From: a virus
Reading direction: 5' to 3' (one strand)
DNA: 26,838 nucleotides
Virus record (IMG/VR): IMGVR_UViG_3300032083_002175
Span: 1-26,838 of that record
Shown: positions 1 through 6,309 of the stretch, piece by piece
Position numbering within the stretch: the first letter of the stretch is position 1
How the letters are laid out: the number at the start of each line of letters is the position of its first letter
Program-made: the position numbers and the translations under genes
Notes under the pieces: generated by a model
Databases searched by the model: none
Told to the model about the DNA's origin: nothing
The model's input: the letters and a program-made list of their open reading frames with translations, nothing else

Positions 1-36
1 AATGTAGTCAGGGTTAAGGTGAGTTATCGTGTGCAT
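1..36 (-). CDS. 5' end of an unknown gene, cut by the window edge
   Basis: Only twelve codons are visible (MHTITHLNPDYI), reading leftward off the window. The start is supported by a GGAG ribosome-binding site 8 bases upstream of the ATG and by a near-consensus sigma70 promoter (positions 83-110) about 40 bases further upstream. Nothing can be said about function from twelve residues. The strong promoter suggests an early or constitutively expressed gene. Confidence 0.55.
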   Translation of the reverse strand, partial: MHTITHLNPDYI

Positions 37-82
37 CGTTGTTTCTCCGTTGCTTTGTCGTTGTTGTGTTTCGATGATTAGA

Positions 83-110
83 ATTATAATGGTTTATCGT
101 GACGTGTCAA
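83..110 (-). promoter_or_regulatory. Near-consensus sigma70 promoter, leftward
   Basis: Read on the minus strand, a perfect -35 box TTGACA (105-110) is followed by a 16-base spacer and a perfect -10 box TATAAT (83-88). The expected transcription start is near 76, which gives a leader of about 40 bases before the ATG at 36. It is the best promoter match seen in the window. Confidence 0.75.
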
Positions 111-141
111 TGGTTTTTGTTAAAAATAACGGGAAAATTCA

Positions 142-163
142 GGGTAACTAATATCAGTTACCC
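142..163. repeat. 8-bp inverted repeat, possible terminator or operator
   Basis: GGGTAACT (142-149) and AGTTACCC (156-163) are perfect inverted arms around a 6-base AT-rich loop. The element lies between the end of the 159-residue gene and the strong leftward promoter, so it could end the upstream transcript or act as an operator. On the minus strand it is followed by only a weak T-stretch. Next to it are the palindrome ACCTAGGT (164-171) and an AT dinucleotide run (about 173-187). Confidence 0.5.
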
Positions 164-208
164 ACCTAGGTAATATATATATATATAAGAAAAAAAAGAG
201 AGATGTAT

Positions 209-688
209 TCACGTTATTTTGCGTTTTGTTCCATCAGTCTGAAAATACGACCTGATATCATCAGGAATCTGGCTGATTGGCTTTGTCGACCCTGGTAAGT
301 ATTCGTAATGGGTGTAGCACTCAAGATAACCATTACTGCGCATAGAATAACCATGGCTATTGGCTTCCCCAATATAATTCAATCTGGACATGCAAGGCAG
401 TACGCTATTTTTAGAAATACCCATTCGCCAATTCTTAACAGTAATTCCAAGAATGTGAGCCGCCAGCTCAACGTCATGCATACTCACATAGCGTCCACCC
501 CAAGATTCAATTTCATGTTTACGATGACAGTTCCCCTTTATGGATTTGGTTTTTTTCTGCGCACTAAGCCATTCGTAAGCAATACGCACACAATCGTTAT
601 GTTCGTGAAACCCTTCATCTCCCCCACACATGTATTTGATCTCCTTCTTAGCAACGTCAATGGTCGCGTCATCAAGTTTATGTCCCAT
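209..688 (-). CDS. Unknown 159-residue phage protein
   Basis: I do not recognise a domain with confidence. The protein is soluble, with no signal peptide or membrane segment. The segment GGRYVSMHDVELAAHILGI (about residues 65-83) looks like a motif I recall from uncharacterised phage and mobile-element proteins, but I could not check this. Several Cys and His residues (CGGDEGFHEH near 21-30, later C and H residues) could bind a metal, which is speculative. The ATG follows a GAGGAAA ribosome-binding site. It stands alone, downstream on the minus strand of the AT-rich gap that separates it from the primase-helicase. Confidence 0.75.
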   Translation of the reverse strand: MGHKLDDATIDVAKKEIKYMCGGDEGFHEHNDCVRIAYEWLSAQKKTKSIKGNCHRKHEIESWGGRYVSMHDVELAAHILGITVKNWRMGISKNSVLPCMSRLNYIGEANSHGYSMRSNGYLECYTHYEYLPGSTKPISQIPDDIRSYFQTDGTKRKIT

Positions 689-813
689 ATTCTAATTTCC
701 TCACAATTTAGCCATGTTTAATTTTTAACCAGTCGAGGGGTCGGAAACTATAAAACTTCACGCCCTCCGACAAACCGTTGATTTTATTACGTTTTTCCAG
801 TTTTTTTGAACCC

Positions 814-948
814 AAGGGACTTAAAGGGTCGCGATTCCTATACTGTTTATACTCAGCTATATAAAACTTTATATTTTCATATTTTATGATTTAATACACT
901 ATATACTATTTCCTTATTTATTGCGCCCCTTAAGTCCCTTATAGTGTA
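814..948. other. AT-rich region with two interlocking inverted repeats; candidate replication origin
   Basis: The 357 bases from 689 to 1045 carry no credible gene. Arm AAGGGACTTAA (814-824) pairs with TTAAGTCCCTT (930-940); allowing one mismatch the arms extend to 15 bases (814-828 and 926-940), separated by 97 bases. A second pair, TACACTATA (895-903) and TATAGTGTA (940-948), interlocks with the first. The enclosed sequence is strongly AT-rich. The position directly downstream of the primase-helicase gene fits a replication origin, but a regulatory or packaging role is also possible. Confidence 0.4.
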
Positions 949-1021
949 GAAGTGTTGGTATCACTGGCTTGTAAAAGGGGGTGCGATTAAAAACCCACTA
1001 ATCCCCCACCGAGCCCTAAAT

Positions 1022-1054
1022 GCTTGTTCAAGCCCCCCCTTTTGGTCAAAAGGG
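1022..1054. other. Two tandem stem-loops at the end of the primase-helicase gene
   Basis: CCCTTTTGGTCAAAAGGG (1037-1054) is a 7-bp stem with a 4-base loop, and the TGA stop of the primase-helicase (1046-1048) lies inside it. A second stem, GCTTG/CAAGC (1022-1026 and 1029-1033), follows on the minus strand. Neither is followed by a clear U-run, so this is not a textbook intrinsic terminator. It may stabilise the 3' end of the transcript. Confidence 0.45.
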
Positions 1055-3355
1055 TATTTCACTGTCAGAGTGGAACGAACGCACCAGGCCGCCTATTGGC
1101 CGTTTGTCGTCATAATTTCTAAGCCAAATGTAGTGGTTACGCCTTGTTGATTGTATTTTGACCTTCCTTTTTTTATACGGTTGATAGCCCATTTCCAACA
1201 ATATCGCCGACAATGGCCTTGGCTTCGGCAGCTCTATATCACCCATTTTGCAAAGATCTCTTAGCCAAGTGATATCAATAACTTTACTGTTAATGATCTC
1301 GCACTCATGCTCACTAATTGCATCATCCAGCGCTTGGCGCTCAGGACTGATTGACAGGTCTATCATCTCCTGCTTTGCTCTCGTTTTGGGCGCACGCCCT
1401 CGGGGTGAAAAACTTTCCGATATCTTTCTGTTTTTCAAAAACCAGGCTAGTTCTCCAGCTTGGTCGGATTCCAAAGCATCGTATAAATCCTCATAATACT
1501 TTTGTGCTGCCAGCTCGCCGCCCAGTTCCGAGAACATTTGCTCTTCGCTTTGCCAGCGCGAATAAAGCACACAATAGCGCCTGTCCCCATCGTTAATAGG
1601 GATAGCATCTTTATGGTTAGTGAGTAAGAAGTATGACGAGAAATTGGGGACAGTCCTTTGGTCACGGCCTTTTTCTTCAATGGCCACCATCTTGTTGGTT
1701 ATAAAGGGCTTCATTTTATCTAACATTTCATATTTGAATTCACCCTTAACCTTAATCTCCTCCACGGCAACCACCGTGGAGCCATATGCCCAACCAGTGA
1801 AACGTCCAGTAAAATCCCCATTGCTGATAAGTCTTGCGTTACTACCCAACAACGTTTGGAGTACATCGTAAAAATATGTTTTTCCTGTGCCTTGCGTCCC
1901 TTGTAGTAATACGGCCCAATTGATCCGCTGTCCAGGGTTCTGACAAACGTATGAAAGCCAATCTAGGAATATTGTTCTATCCCCCACGTCATCAAATGTC
2001 AGCTCAAGGTGTTTATTGAACAATCCGACAATCTCCGAACCGCCCTCAGGTTCAATTGGCACTATTCCTCTGTCGCGGTATATGTTCAACATCGCCTTAC
2101 CTTCGCAATCGAATAACGTGTTGGCGCCAGGCCAGTACAGGGTGTCGACAATCGTAGGGATCTTCACTGTGTTTAAAGCGTATTGGGATGCCGGTATTTC
2201 AGCCATTTCACATTCAATTTCACGGTCATATTTAGCGTTAAACGCCTCTCTTTTTATGCTATAATCTAACTCGATGTTTATAAACTCCATCGCCGTCTCG
2301 CAATAGACCCAACCCAAAAGCCATGATGGTTTTTTAGTAGTCCCTCCACTAATATCACGGCTTTTGGATAGGAGCTTACGAACATCGCCCACAGGCAATT
2401 TGACACCTAATAGTTCTTTGAACCTCCCTTGATACGCTTGTACAATCATTTCGCGCCCTATGTTGTCAAGAGTCGCGCTTTTAATCTTTTTAACTAGATC
2501 GTCGCTTTGCAAAGCTTCCTCGTCAGCAACCTTTATTTGATCTATCAGGTTCGCGCTAATGTCCTGCGCTATAACACCTTTCCCGCCAGCTTTCTTAATA
2601 ACTGTCGCAAACGTGACCGCCCGCTTCCCTTGGTTATCCCACGACTCCCAACGCTTGCGGTTCTGCCCTTCGTCGTACGCCGCAGCATCCCTACGACTGA
2701 ACTCGTCGAACAGCTCCCAACCATCTTCACTGCCGCCAGTTTCGTGGTAAATGCCCATTCCGATATCAAGCCAGTCACCCCCACTACCGGCCATAGAATC
2801 CGGTAACGCTTCAACATACGCTCGAAGCTCATCCGCCCCTAGGCCCAAACGCTCGTTATTCAACGCCTCTTCAAGCCCGAAGTCATCGTCTTCAACAACT
2901 TCAAACCCGATATCCAACGTAGCCAACGCCTCCTCACCCAATTCCGGTAAACAATCAGGATCACTTAGCGTTTCATCAATACCGAACAAAGTCAGGTCTT
3001 CGTACCCTTTACCGCTAGCTATATAGCCTTTACCGCTCGCTCTGGTATCAAAACCTTTAACGCCGAATAGATCTGAACCCTGACGCAACTGACACCCGTT
3101 AGGTATCCGAAAAGCGTAATGTTTGCCGCCGTTGCGTGTCTTTTGTAGTTCGGCCTCATGCCATAAAAGTTCGCAACCTAAAACTGCTTCAACATCCGCA
3201 CATGTAACGTCTTTATATGTGTCCAGATCCAACACGATTACCCCGTCGGGTATCATGTAACCCACAACAGCGCTATCAACAGCGCCTTTGTAAGTTTTCC
3301 AACCGCCAACAGCCGGTGATTTGTCATCTTTGCAAGGGAATTTAATTAATGTCAT
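1046..3355 (-). CDS. Bifunctional primase-helicase (prim-pol plus PriCT-2 plus D5/DUF5906-type SF3 helicase)
   Basis: Makes primers and unwinds DNA at the phage fork. With ATG at 3355 it has 769 residues. The N-terminal prim-pol domain shows a hydrophobic strand ending in DLD (Asp43, Asp45), a GGKHYAF motif (His79) and a later Asp near 103. A PriCT-2-like segment spans about 172-245. The C-terminal ATPase has Walker A GTQGTGKT (486-493), an acidic Walker B pair (Glu532-Glu533) and a LLTNHKD...DRRY sensor/arginine region near 580-605. The start is uncertain: in-frame TTG (3373) and ATG (3364) also exist; I chose 3355 because MTLIKFPCKDDK resembles relatives' starts. It overlaps the upstream regulator by 14 bases. 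Oddly, it ends in SDSEIPF, very like the tip of bacterial SSB. Confidence 0.9.
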   Translation of the reverse strand: MTLIKFPCKDDKSPAVGGWKTYKGAVDSAVVGYMIPDGVIVLDLDTYKDVTCADVEAVLGCELLWHEAELQKTRNGGKHYAFRIPNGCQLRQGSDLFGVKGFDTRASGKGYIASGKGYEDLTLFGIDETLSDPDCLPELGEEALATLDIGFEVVEDDDFGLEEALNNERLGLGADELRAYVEALPDSMAGSGGDWLDIGMGIYHETGGSEDGWELFDEFSRRDAAAYDEGQNRKRWESWDNQGKRAVTFATVIKKAGGKGVIAQDISANLIDQIKVADEEALQSDDLVKKIKSATLDNIGREMIVQAYQGRFKELLGVKLPVGDVRKLLSKSRDISGGTTKKPSWLLGWVYCETAMEFINIELDYSIKREAFNAKYDREIECEMAEIPASQYALNTVKIPTIVDTLYWPGANTLFDCEGKAMLNIYRDRGIVPIEPEGGSEIVGLFNKHLELTFDDVGDRTIFLDWLSYVCQNPGQRINWAVLLQGTQGTGKTYFYDVLQTLLGSNARLISNGDFTGRFTGWAYGSTVVAVEEIKVKGEFKYEMLDKMKPFITNKMVAIEEKGRDQRTVPNFSSYFLLTNHKDAIPINDGDRRYCVLYSRWQSEEQMFSELGGELAAQKYYEDLYDALESDQAGELAWFLKNRKISESFSPRGRAPKTRAKQEMIDLSISPERQALDDAISEHECEIINSKVIDITWLRDLCKMGDIELPKPRPLSAILLEMGYQPYKKRKVKIQSTRRNHYIWLRNYDDKRPIGGLVRSFHSDSEIPF

Positions 3356-3557
3356 TATCTTCATCCGCTTCAATTAAGTTGAACGCCAAGAACTTGCCGC
3401 CTGTTATCCGTTCAATCTGAATGGCCCGTTTTGGCGGGAAATAGCCATTGTCTTGCCATTGTGTAACGTTCACCCGATGAACCCCCAGCGCCCTAGCCAA
3501 CGCGGCTTTACTGCCGAAATGCTCAACAACCTTTTGGAATTCTTTTCCTAATTTCAC
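3342..3557 (-). CDS. Cro/YdaS-like helix-turn-helix regulator
   Basis: A 71-residue DNA-binding protein. The segment SKAALARALGVHRVNVTQW (about 15-33) is a helix-turn-helix, and the following PPKRAIQIERITGGK matches the pattern of YdaS/Cro-type phage regulators. It probably represses the divergent rightward replication operon, its own promoter, or both. The start codon is GTG with a GAGGTAAA ribosome-binding site just upstream. Its last codons overlap the primase-helicase start, so the two are co-transcribed. No partner CI-type repressor is visible, so lifestyle cannot be judged from this gene. Confidence 0.85.
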   Translation of the reverse strand: MKLGKEFQKVVEHFGSKAALARALGVHRVNVTQWQDNGYFPPKRAIQIERITGGKFLAFNLIEADEDNDIN

Positions 3558-3623
3558 TTTACCTCAACCTCATCATGTTATATTGTTAACTTCACACTAA
3601 CACACAAAACGGGAATAATCAAA
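3558..3623. promoter_or_regulatory. Short divergent control region between regulator and replication operon
   Basis: These 66 bases separate two divergent operons and must hold at least one promoter. On the minus strand TATAAC (around 3579-3584) could be a -10 box for the Cro-like gene. The sequence GTTAAC lies next to TTCACACTAAC and forms a loose dyad that could be an operator. The boxes are too weak to place start sites. Confidence 0.35.
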
Positions 3624-3938
3624 ATGCTAGAAACTGAAATAAAGAAACTAACTAAAGCAATCGAGACGCTAACGGCGGTTATGGAAGCGCAAGGTGTAGC
3701 GGTCGAACAACCTAAAGCCGAAGAGCAACTAGAACAACCTAAAGCTGAAGAACCTAAAGCTGAACCAACCGTCACCCACGACGAAGTTAAAGACCTTTGT
3801 TTGAAAATCAGCCGAGCGGATCGACTCAAAAAGCCAGCTATTAAAGCTGTACTGAGCGAGTACGGCGCTAAAACCGTTGCGCAAGTTGCAGCCGAATCAC
3901 TGGGCGAACTTAAATCTAAACTGGAGGCGCTCCAATAA
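3624..3938 (+). CDS. Small charged protein opening the replication operon
   Basis: A 104-residue soluble protein in three parts: an N-terminal amphipathic helix (about 1-30, coiled-coil-like), a low-complexity linker with repeated PKAEE/PKAEP units (about 35-52), and a folded-looking helical C-terminus (about 54-104). I do not assign a function. It is the first gene of the operon, and its stop shares a base with the start of the next gene (TAATG). The GGAGG site for that next gene lies inside its last codons, so the two are likely translationally coupled. It could be an adaptor for the replication proteins (inference). Confidence 0.8.
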   Translation: MLETEIKKLTKAIETLTAVMEAQGVAVEQPKAEEQLEQPKAEEPKAEPTVTHDEVKDLCLKISRADRLKKPAIKAVLSEYGAKTVAQVAAESLGELKSKLEALQ

Positions 3939-5062
3939 TGACACAGCACGCCAAATTATCAGCTAGCGGTTCGCACCGTTGGCTTAACTGCCTTGGCTCT
4001 GTCGAGGCTGAAGCGCCGTTTAAAGATACAACTAGCGCCGCAGCACAAGAGGGTACGTGTGCTCATGAACTTGCGGAGCTTGTCTTAATTGAGGGTGGTA
4101 GCTGTCAGGCTTGGGTCGGCAAACCTTTGATTGAAAATAATCAATATACGGTCGAGCAAGAAATGGCCGACTACATTCAGGAATATGTCGATTTCGTCAA
4201 AACGCTACCGGGTGAACAGCACTACGAAATTCGCGTAGATTTCAGCGATTGGGTGCCCGAAGGTTTCGGGACGTCAGACGTTATCAGCATCGATAACGAG
4301 ACGATTTATATTTGTGACCTCAAATACGGCAAAGGGTTACAGGTTAACGCCGAAGAGAATAGCCAGGGGATGTTATATGCCCTTGGGGCGTTCGCCGAGT
4401 ACGAGCTGGTACACGACATCAAAGAAGTGGTTATCATCATTCACCAACCGCGATTAGATCACGTTAGCGAATGGCGTATAAGCGTTCAAGAGCTGCTGAA
4501 GTGGGGAGCTTGGGTTTCTGAGCAATGCGCTATCATCGAAGAGGGTAACGCACCCCGCACCCCTGGTGAAAAACAATGCCAATGGTGTAAAGCCAAAGCG
4601 ACTTGCCCAGCGCTAAAGTCTTACGCTGAAAAGATCATATTATCTGAATTCGAAGAACTTGATAGCCCTGATCCGACAACGTTAAACCAAGAGCAATTAC
4701 GGAACGCCCTGAAAGCTAAAAAGCTGATTGAATCTTGGCTCAGTGCTGTTGAGGGTCATGTTAAAGAGCTGTTAGAAAAAGGTGAAGAGTTCGAGGGTTT
4801 TAAACTTGTCGAGGGTCGATCAATTCGCAAGTGGGCCGACGAAGACGTTGCCGCAGAGCAGTTAGAAAACTTATTGGAGGATAGGGCGTATGAAAAGAGA
4901 CTCATCACACCAGCGAAAGCTGATAAGGTGCTTGGGAAATCGAAGAAAGGCGAGATTGCGGGTTATATTGTTAAGCCACAAGGCGCTCCAACACTGGTAC
5001 CAGAAAGCGACAAACGACAAGCAATAAACATTTCTGAAAAAGACTTTGACAGTTTCGAATAG
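3938..5062 (+). CDS. DUF2800 family Cas4/RecB-like nuclease with predicted Fe-S cluster
   Basis: A 374-residue PD-(D/E)XK nuclease of the DUF2800 family, expected to process DNA ends during phage replication or recombination. The N-terminal motif EGTCAHELAE places a His at 43. The catalytic core follows as SDV (Asp114) and DLKYGKG (Asp127, Lys129). Cysteines 214, 217 and 223 (CxxC, five residues, C), together with an upstream Cys (18 or 41), fit the 4Fe-4S arrangement of AddB/Cas4 proteins. The C-terminal ~130 residues are charged and helical. It is coupled to the preceding gene and lies 65 bases before the DUF2815 gene. I am sure of the family; the in vivo substrate is unknown. Confidence 0.9.
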   Translation: MTQHAKLSASGSHRWLNCLGSVEAEAPFKDTTSAAAQEGTCAHELAELVLIEGGSCQAWVGKPLIENNQYTVEQEMADYIQEYVDFVKTLPGEQHYEIRVDFSDWVPEGFGTSDVISIDNETIYICDLKYGKGLQVNAEENSQGMLYALGAFAEYELVHDIKEVVIIIHQPRLDHVSEWRISVQELLKWGAWVSEQCAIIEEGNAPRTPGEKQCQWCKAKATCPALKSYAEKIILSEFEELDSPDPTTLNQEQLRNALKAKKLIESWLSAVEGHVKELLEKGEEFEGFKLVEGRSIRKWADEDVAAEQLENLLEDRAYEKRLITPAKADKVLGKSKKGEIAGYIVKPQGAPTLVPESDKRQAINISEKDFDSFE

Positions 5063-5127
5063 TTAAGTTACGCTTAACATTCTTAAAACGCTAAAACTGA
5101 AAACTAACCAAAAAGGTAAAAATCAAA

Positions 5128-5661
5128 ATGGCTAAATTTAAAGTTAAAAACGCTCGACTTTCTTACCCTTCACTTTTTCAAACTGCGTCTTTCTCTGGTG
5201 AACCAACGGGCAAATTTGAATGCACATTCATTCTTGATAAGGATGGGCACGCTGACGTGATTGAAAAGCTTCAAGCCGAGATACAAAGACTTCAAAAAGA
5301 TGAACTAAAGAAAAAGTTACCCGCCGATAAGATTTGTTTGAAAGATGGCGACGACTTAGACGACGAAGCTTACGCTGGTAAGATGACCATCAAAGTCTCT
5401 ACCAAAAAGCGCCCAATAATTTTAGATCGTGATAAGACACCACTAATTGAAGAAGATAACAAGCCTTACGCCGGTTGTTACGTTAACGGTATCTTCAGCC
5501 TGTGGGCGCAGGACAACAAATATGGGAAGCGTGTTAATGGTCAGCTCGACGGTGTTCAATTCTACGCTGACGGCACGCCGTTCGGTGATGGCGGCGCAAG
5601 TTCCGACGACTTCGACGCCTTTGGCGACGATGATTACGACGATGATGGAGACGACTTTTAA
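5128..5661 (+). CDS. DUF2815 family single-stranded DNA-binding protein
   Basis: A 177-residue protein of the DUF2815 family, which is regarded as a phage ssDNA-binding protein with an OB-like fold. The start MAKFKVKNARLSYPSLF is characteristic of the family. The body ends in a very acidic tail (about 158-177, almost all Asp with Gly) finishing in DDF. In bacterial SSBs a tail of this type recruits partner proteins. It is encoded right after DUF2800, as in other phages with this module, and its stop codon abuts the next ATG. An AAGGT ribosome-binding site precedes the start. Confidence 0.9.
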   Translation: MAKFKVKNARLSYPSLFQTASFSGEPTGKFECTFILDKDGHADVIEKLQAEIQRLQKDELKKKLPADKICLKDGDDLDDEAYAGKMTIKVSTKKRPIILDRDKTPLIEEDNKPYAGCYVNGIFSLWAQDNKYGKRVNGQLDGVQFYADGTPFGDGGASSDDFDAFGDDDYDDDGDDF

Positions 5662-6207
5662 ATGAAAGCTTTAATGATTGATTTAGAAAGTTTGTCAACA
5701 GAAGAAGACGCGGTGCTAGTCCAAATAGCATGGGTTGTGTTTGACTCTAAAACGTTTGAGGTGATCAACAGGCATGTGTTTCATCCGAACATTCAGCAGC
5801 AAATCACATTAGGCCGTGATGTTAGCGCGTCAACGTTGAAATGGTGGATGGGCCAAGATGATAAAGCTAAGCAGATATTTAGCGTAGCTGGCACTGCAAC
5901 GCCAGACTCAGTTAAGTATACGCTACAACAAGTATTGAGCGATTACAACATCCAGGAAGTATGGTCAATGGGGCCGTTGTTTGATGTACTGGCGTTGTCT
6001 AGCTTTTGTGGCGAGGTGTACACGGAACTCTTTAATTTTGGCGCAATAAGAGATGTTAGAACTGTGCGAGAAATTGCTCGTAGTGACGGCGTTGATCTTG
6101 ACGCCATTTACAGCAGAATAGCGCCGGGTACACACCACGACGCATTAAGTGATTGCATTTGGCAAATAGGCTTGCTGAAAGAGCTTGAGGCGGCGAGATT
6201 GTCTTAA
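5662..6207 (+). CDS. DEDDh 3'-5' exonuclease (RNase T/Rv2179c-like)
   Basis: A 181-residue exonuclease of the DnaQ-like superfamily. The five catalytic positions are visible: Asp7 and Glu9 in MIDLES, Asp108 in GPLFDV, His159 and Asp164 in HHDALSD. The short form with a WWMGQ segment resembles the RNase T/Rv2179c-like (exodeoxyribonuclease VIII-like) subgroup. It begins directly after the DUF2815 stop and is the last gene before an intrinsic terminator. Since the downstream polymerase has its own exonuclease domain, this enzyme more likely trims or degrades DNA or RNA than proofreads (inference). Confidence 0.88.
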   Translation: MKALMIDLESLSTEEDAVLVQIAWVVFDSKTFEVINRHVFHPNIQQQITLGRDVSASTLKWWMGQDDKAKQIFSVAGTATPDSVKYTLQQVLSDYNIQEVWSMGPLFDVLALSSFCGEVYTELFNFGAIRDVRTVREIARSDGVDLDAIYSRIAPGTHHDALSDCIWQIGLLKELEAARLS

Positions 6208-6221
6208 ACAATTCCAACCCT

Positions 6222-6250
6222 AAAAGACGGCCTTTCGGGGCCGTCTTTTT
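6222..6250 (+). terminator. Rho-independent terminator after the exonuclease gene
   Basis: AAAAGACGGCC (6222-6232) pairs perfectly with GGCCGTCTTTT (6239-6249) around a TTTCGG loop, and the stem ends in a run of five T. It separates the first three nuclease/SSB genes from the polymerase operon, so the latter needs read-through or its own promoter. Confidence 0.9.
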
Positions 6251-6269
6251 CCAACTAATTTTTCCAACT
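6246..6269 (+). repeat. 11-bp direct repeat upstream of the polymerase gene
   Basis: TTTTTCCAACT occurs at 6246-6256 and again at 6259-6269, 13 bases apart. It starts in the T-run of the terminator and lies 40-60 bases upstream of the polymerase ATG, in the region where a promoter is needed. It may be a regulator or RNA-polymerase contact site. TATGAT at 6291-6296 is a possible -10 box, but there is no good -35 at the right distance and no clear ribosome-binding site. Confidence 0.35.
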
Positions 6270-6309
6270 GGGAAGACTTTTTAAAACAACTATGATATAG
6301 GCCACCCCT

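Noticed and set aside
173-187. AT dinucleotide run as a replication origin
   Set aside because: It is only about 15 bases long and lacks repeats or partners; the gap at 689-1045 is a better candidate.
308-721. Long rightward open frame over the 159-residue leftward gene
   Set aside because: It is a shadow frame: no ribosome-binding site, unlikely residue composition, and the opposite frame has a clear start signal.
3938-5062. Possible CRISPR-associated cas4
   Set aside because: The Cas4-like motifs are shared by DUF2800 proteins, and it is followed by DUF2815 and polymerase genes, not cas genes.
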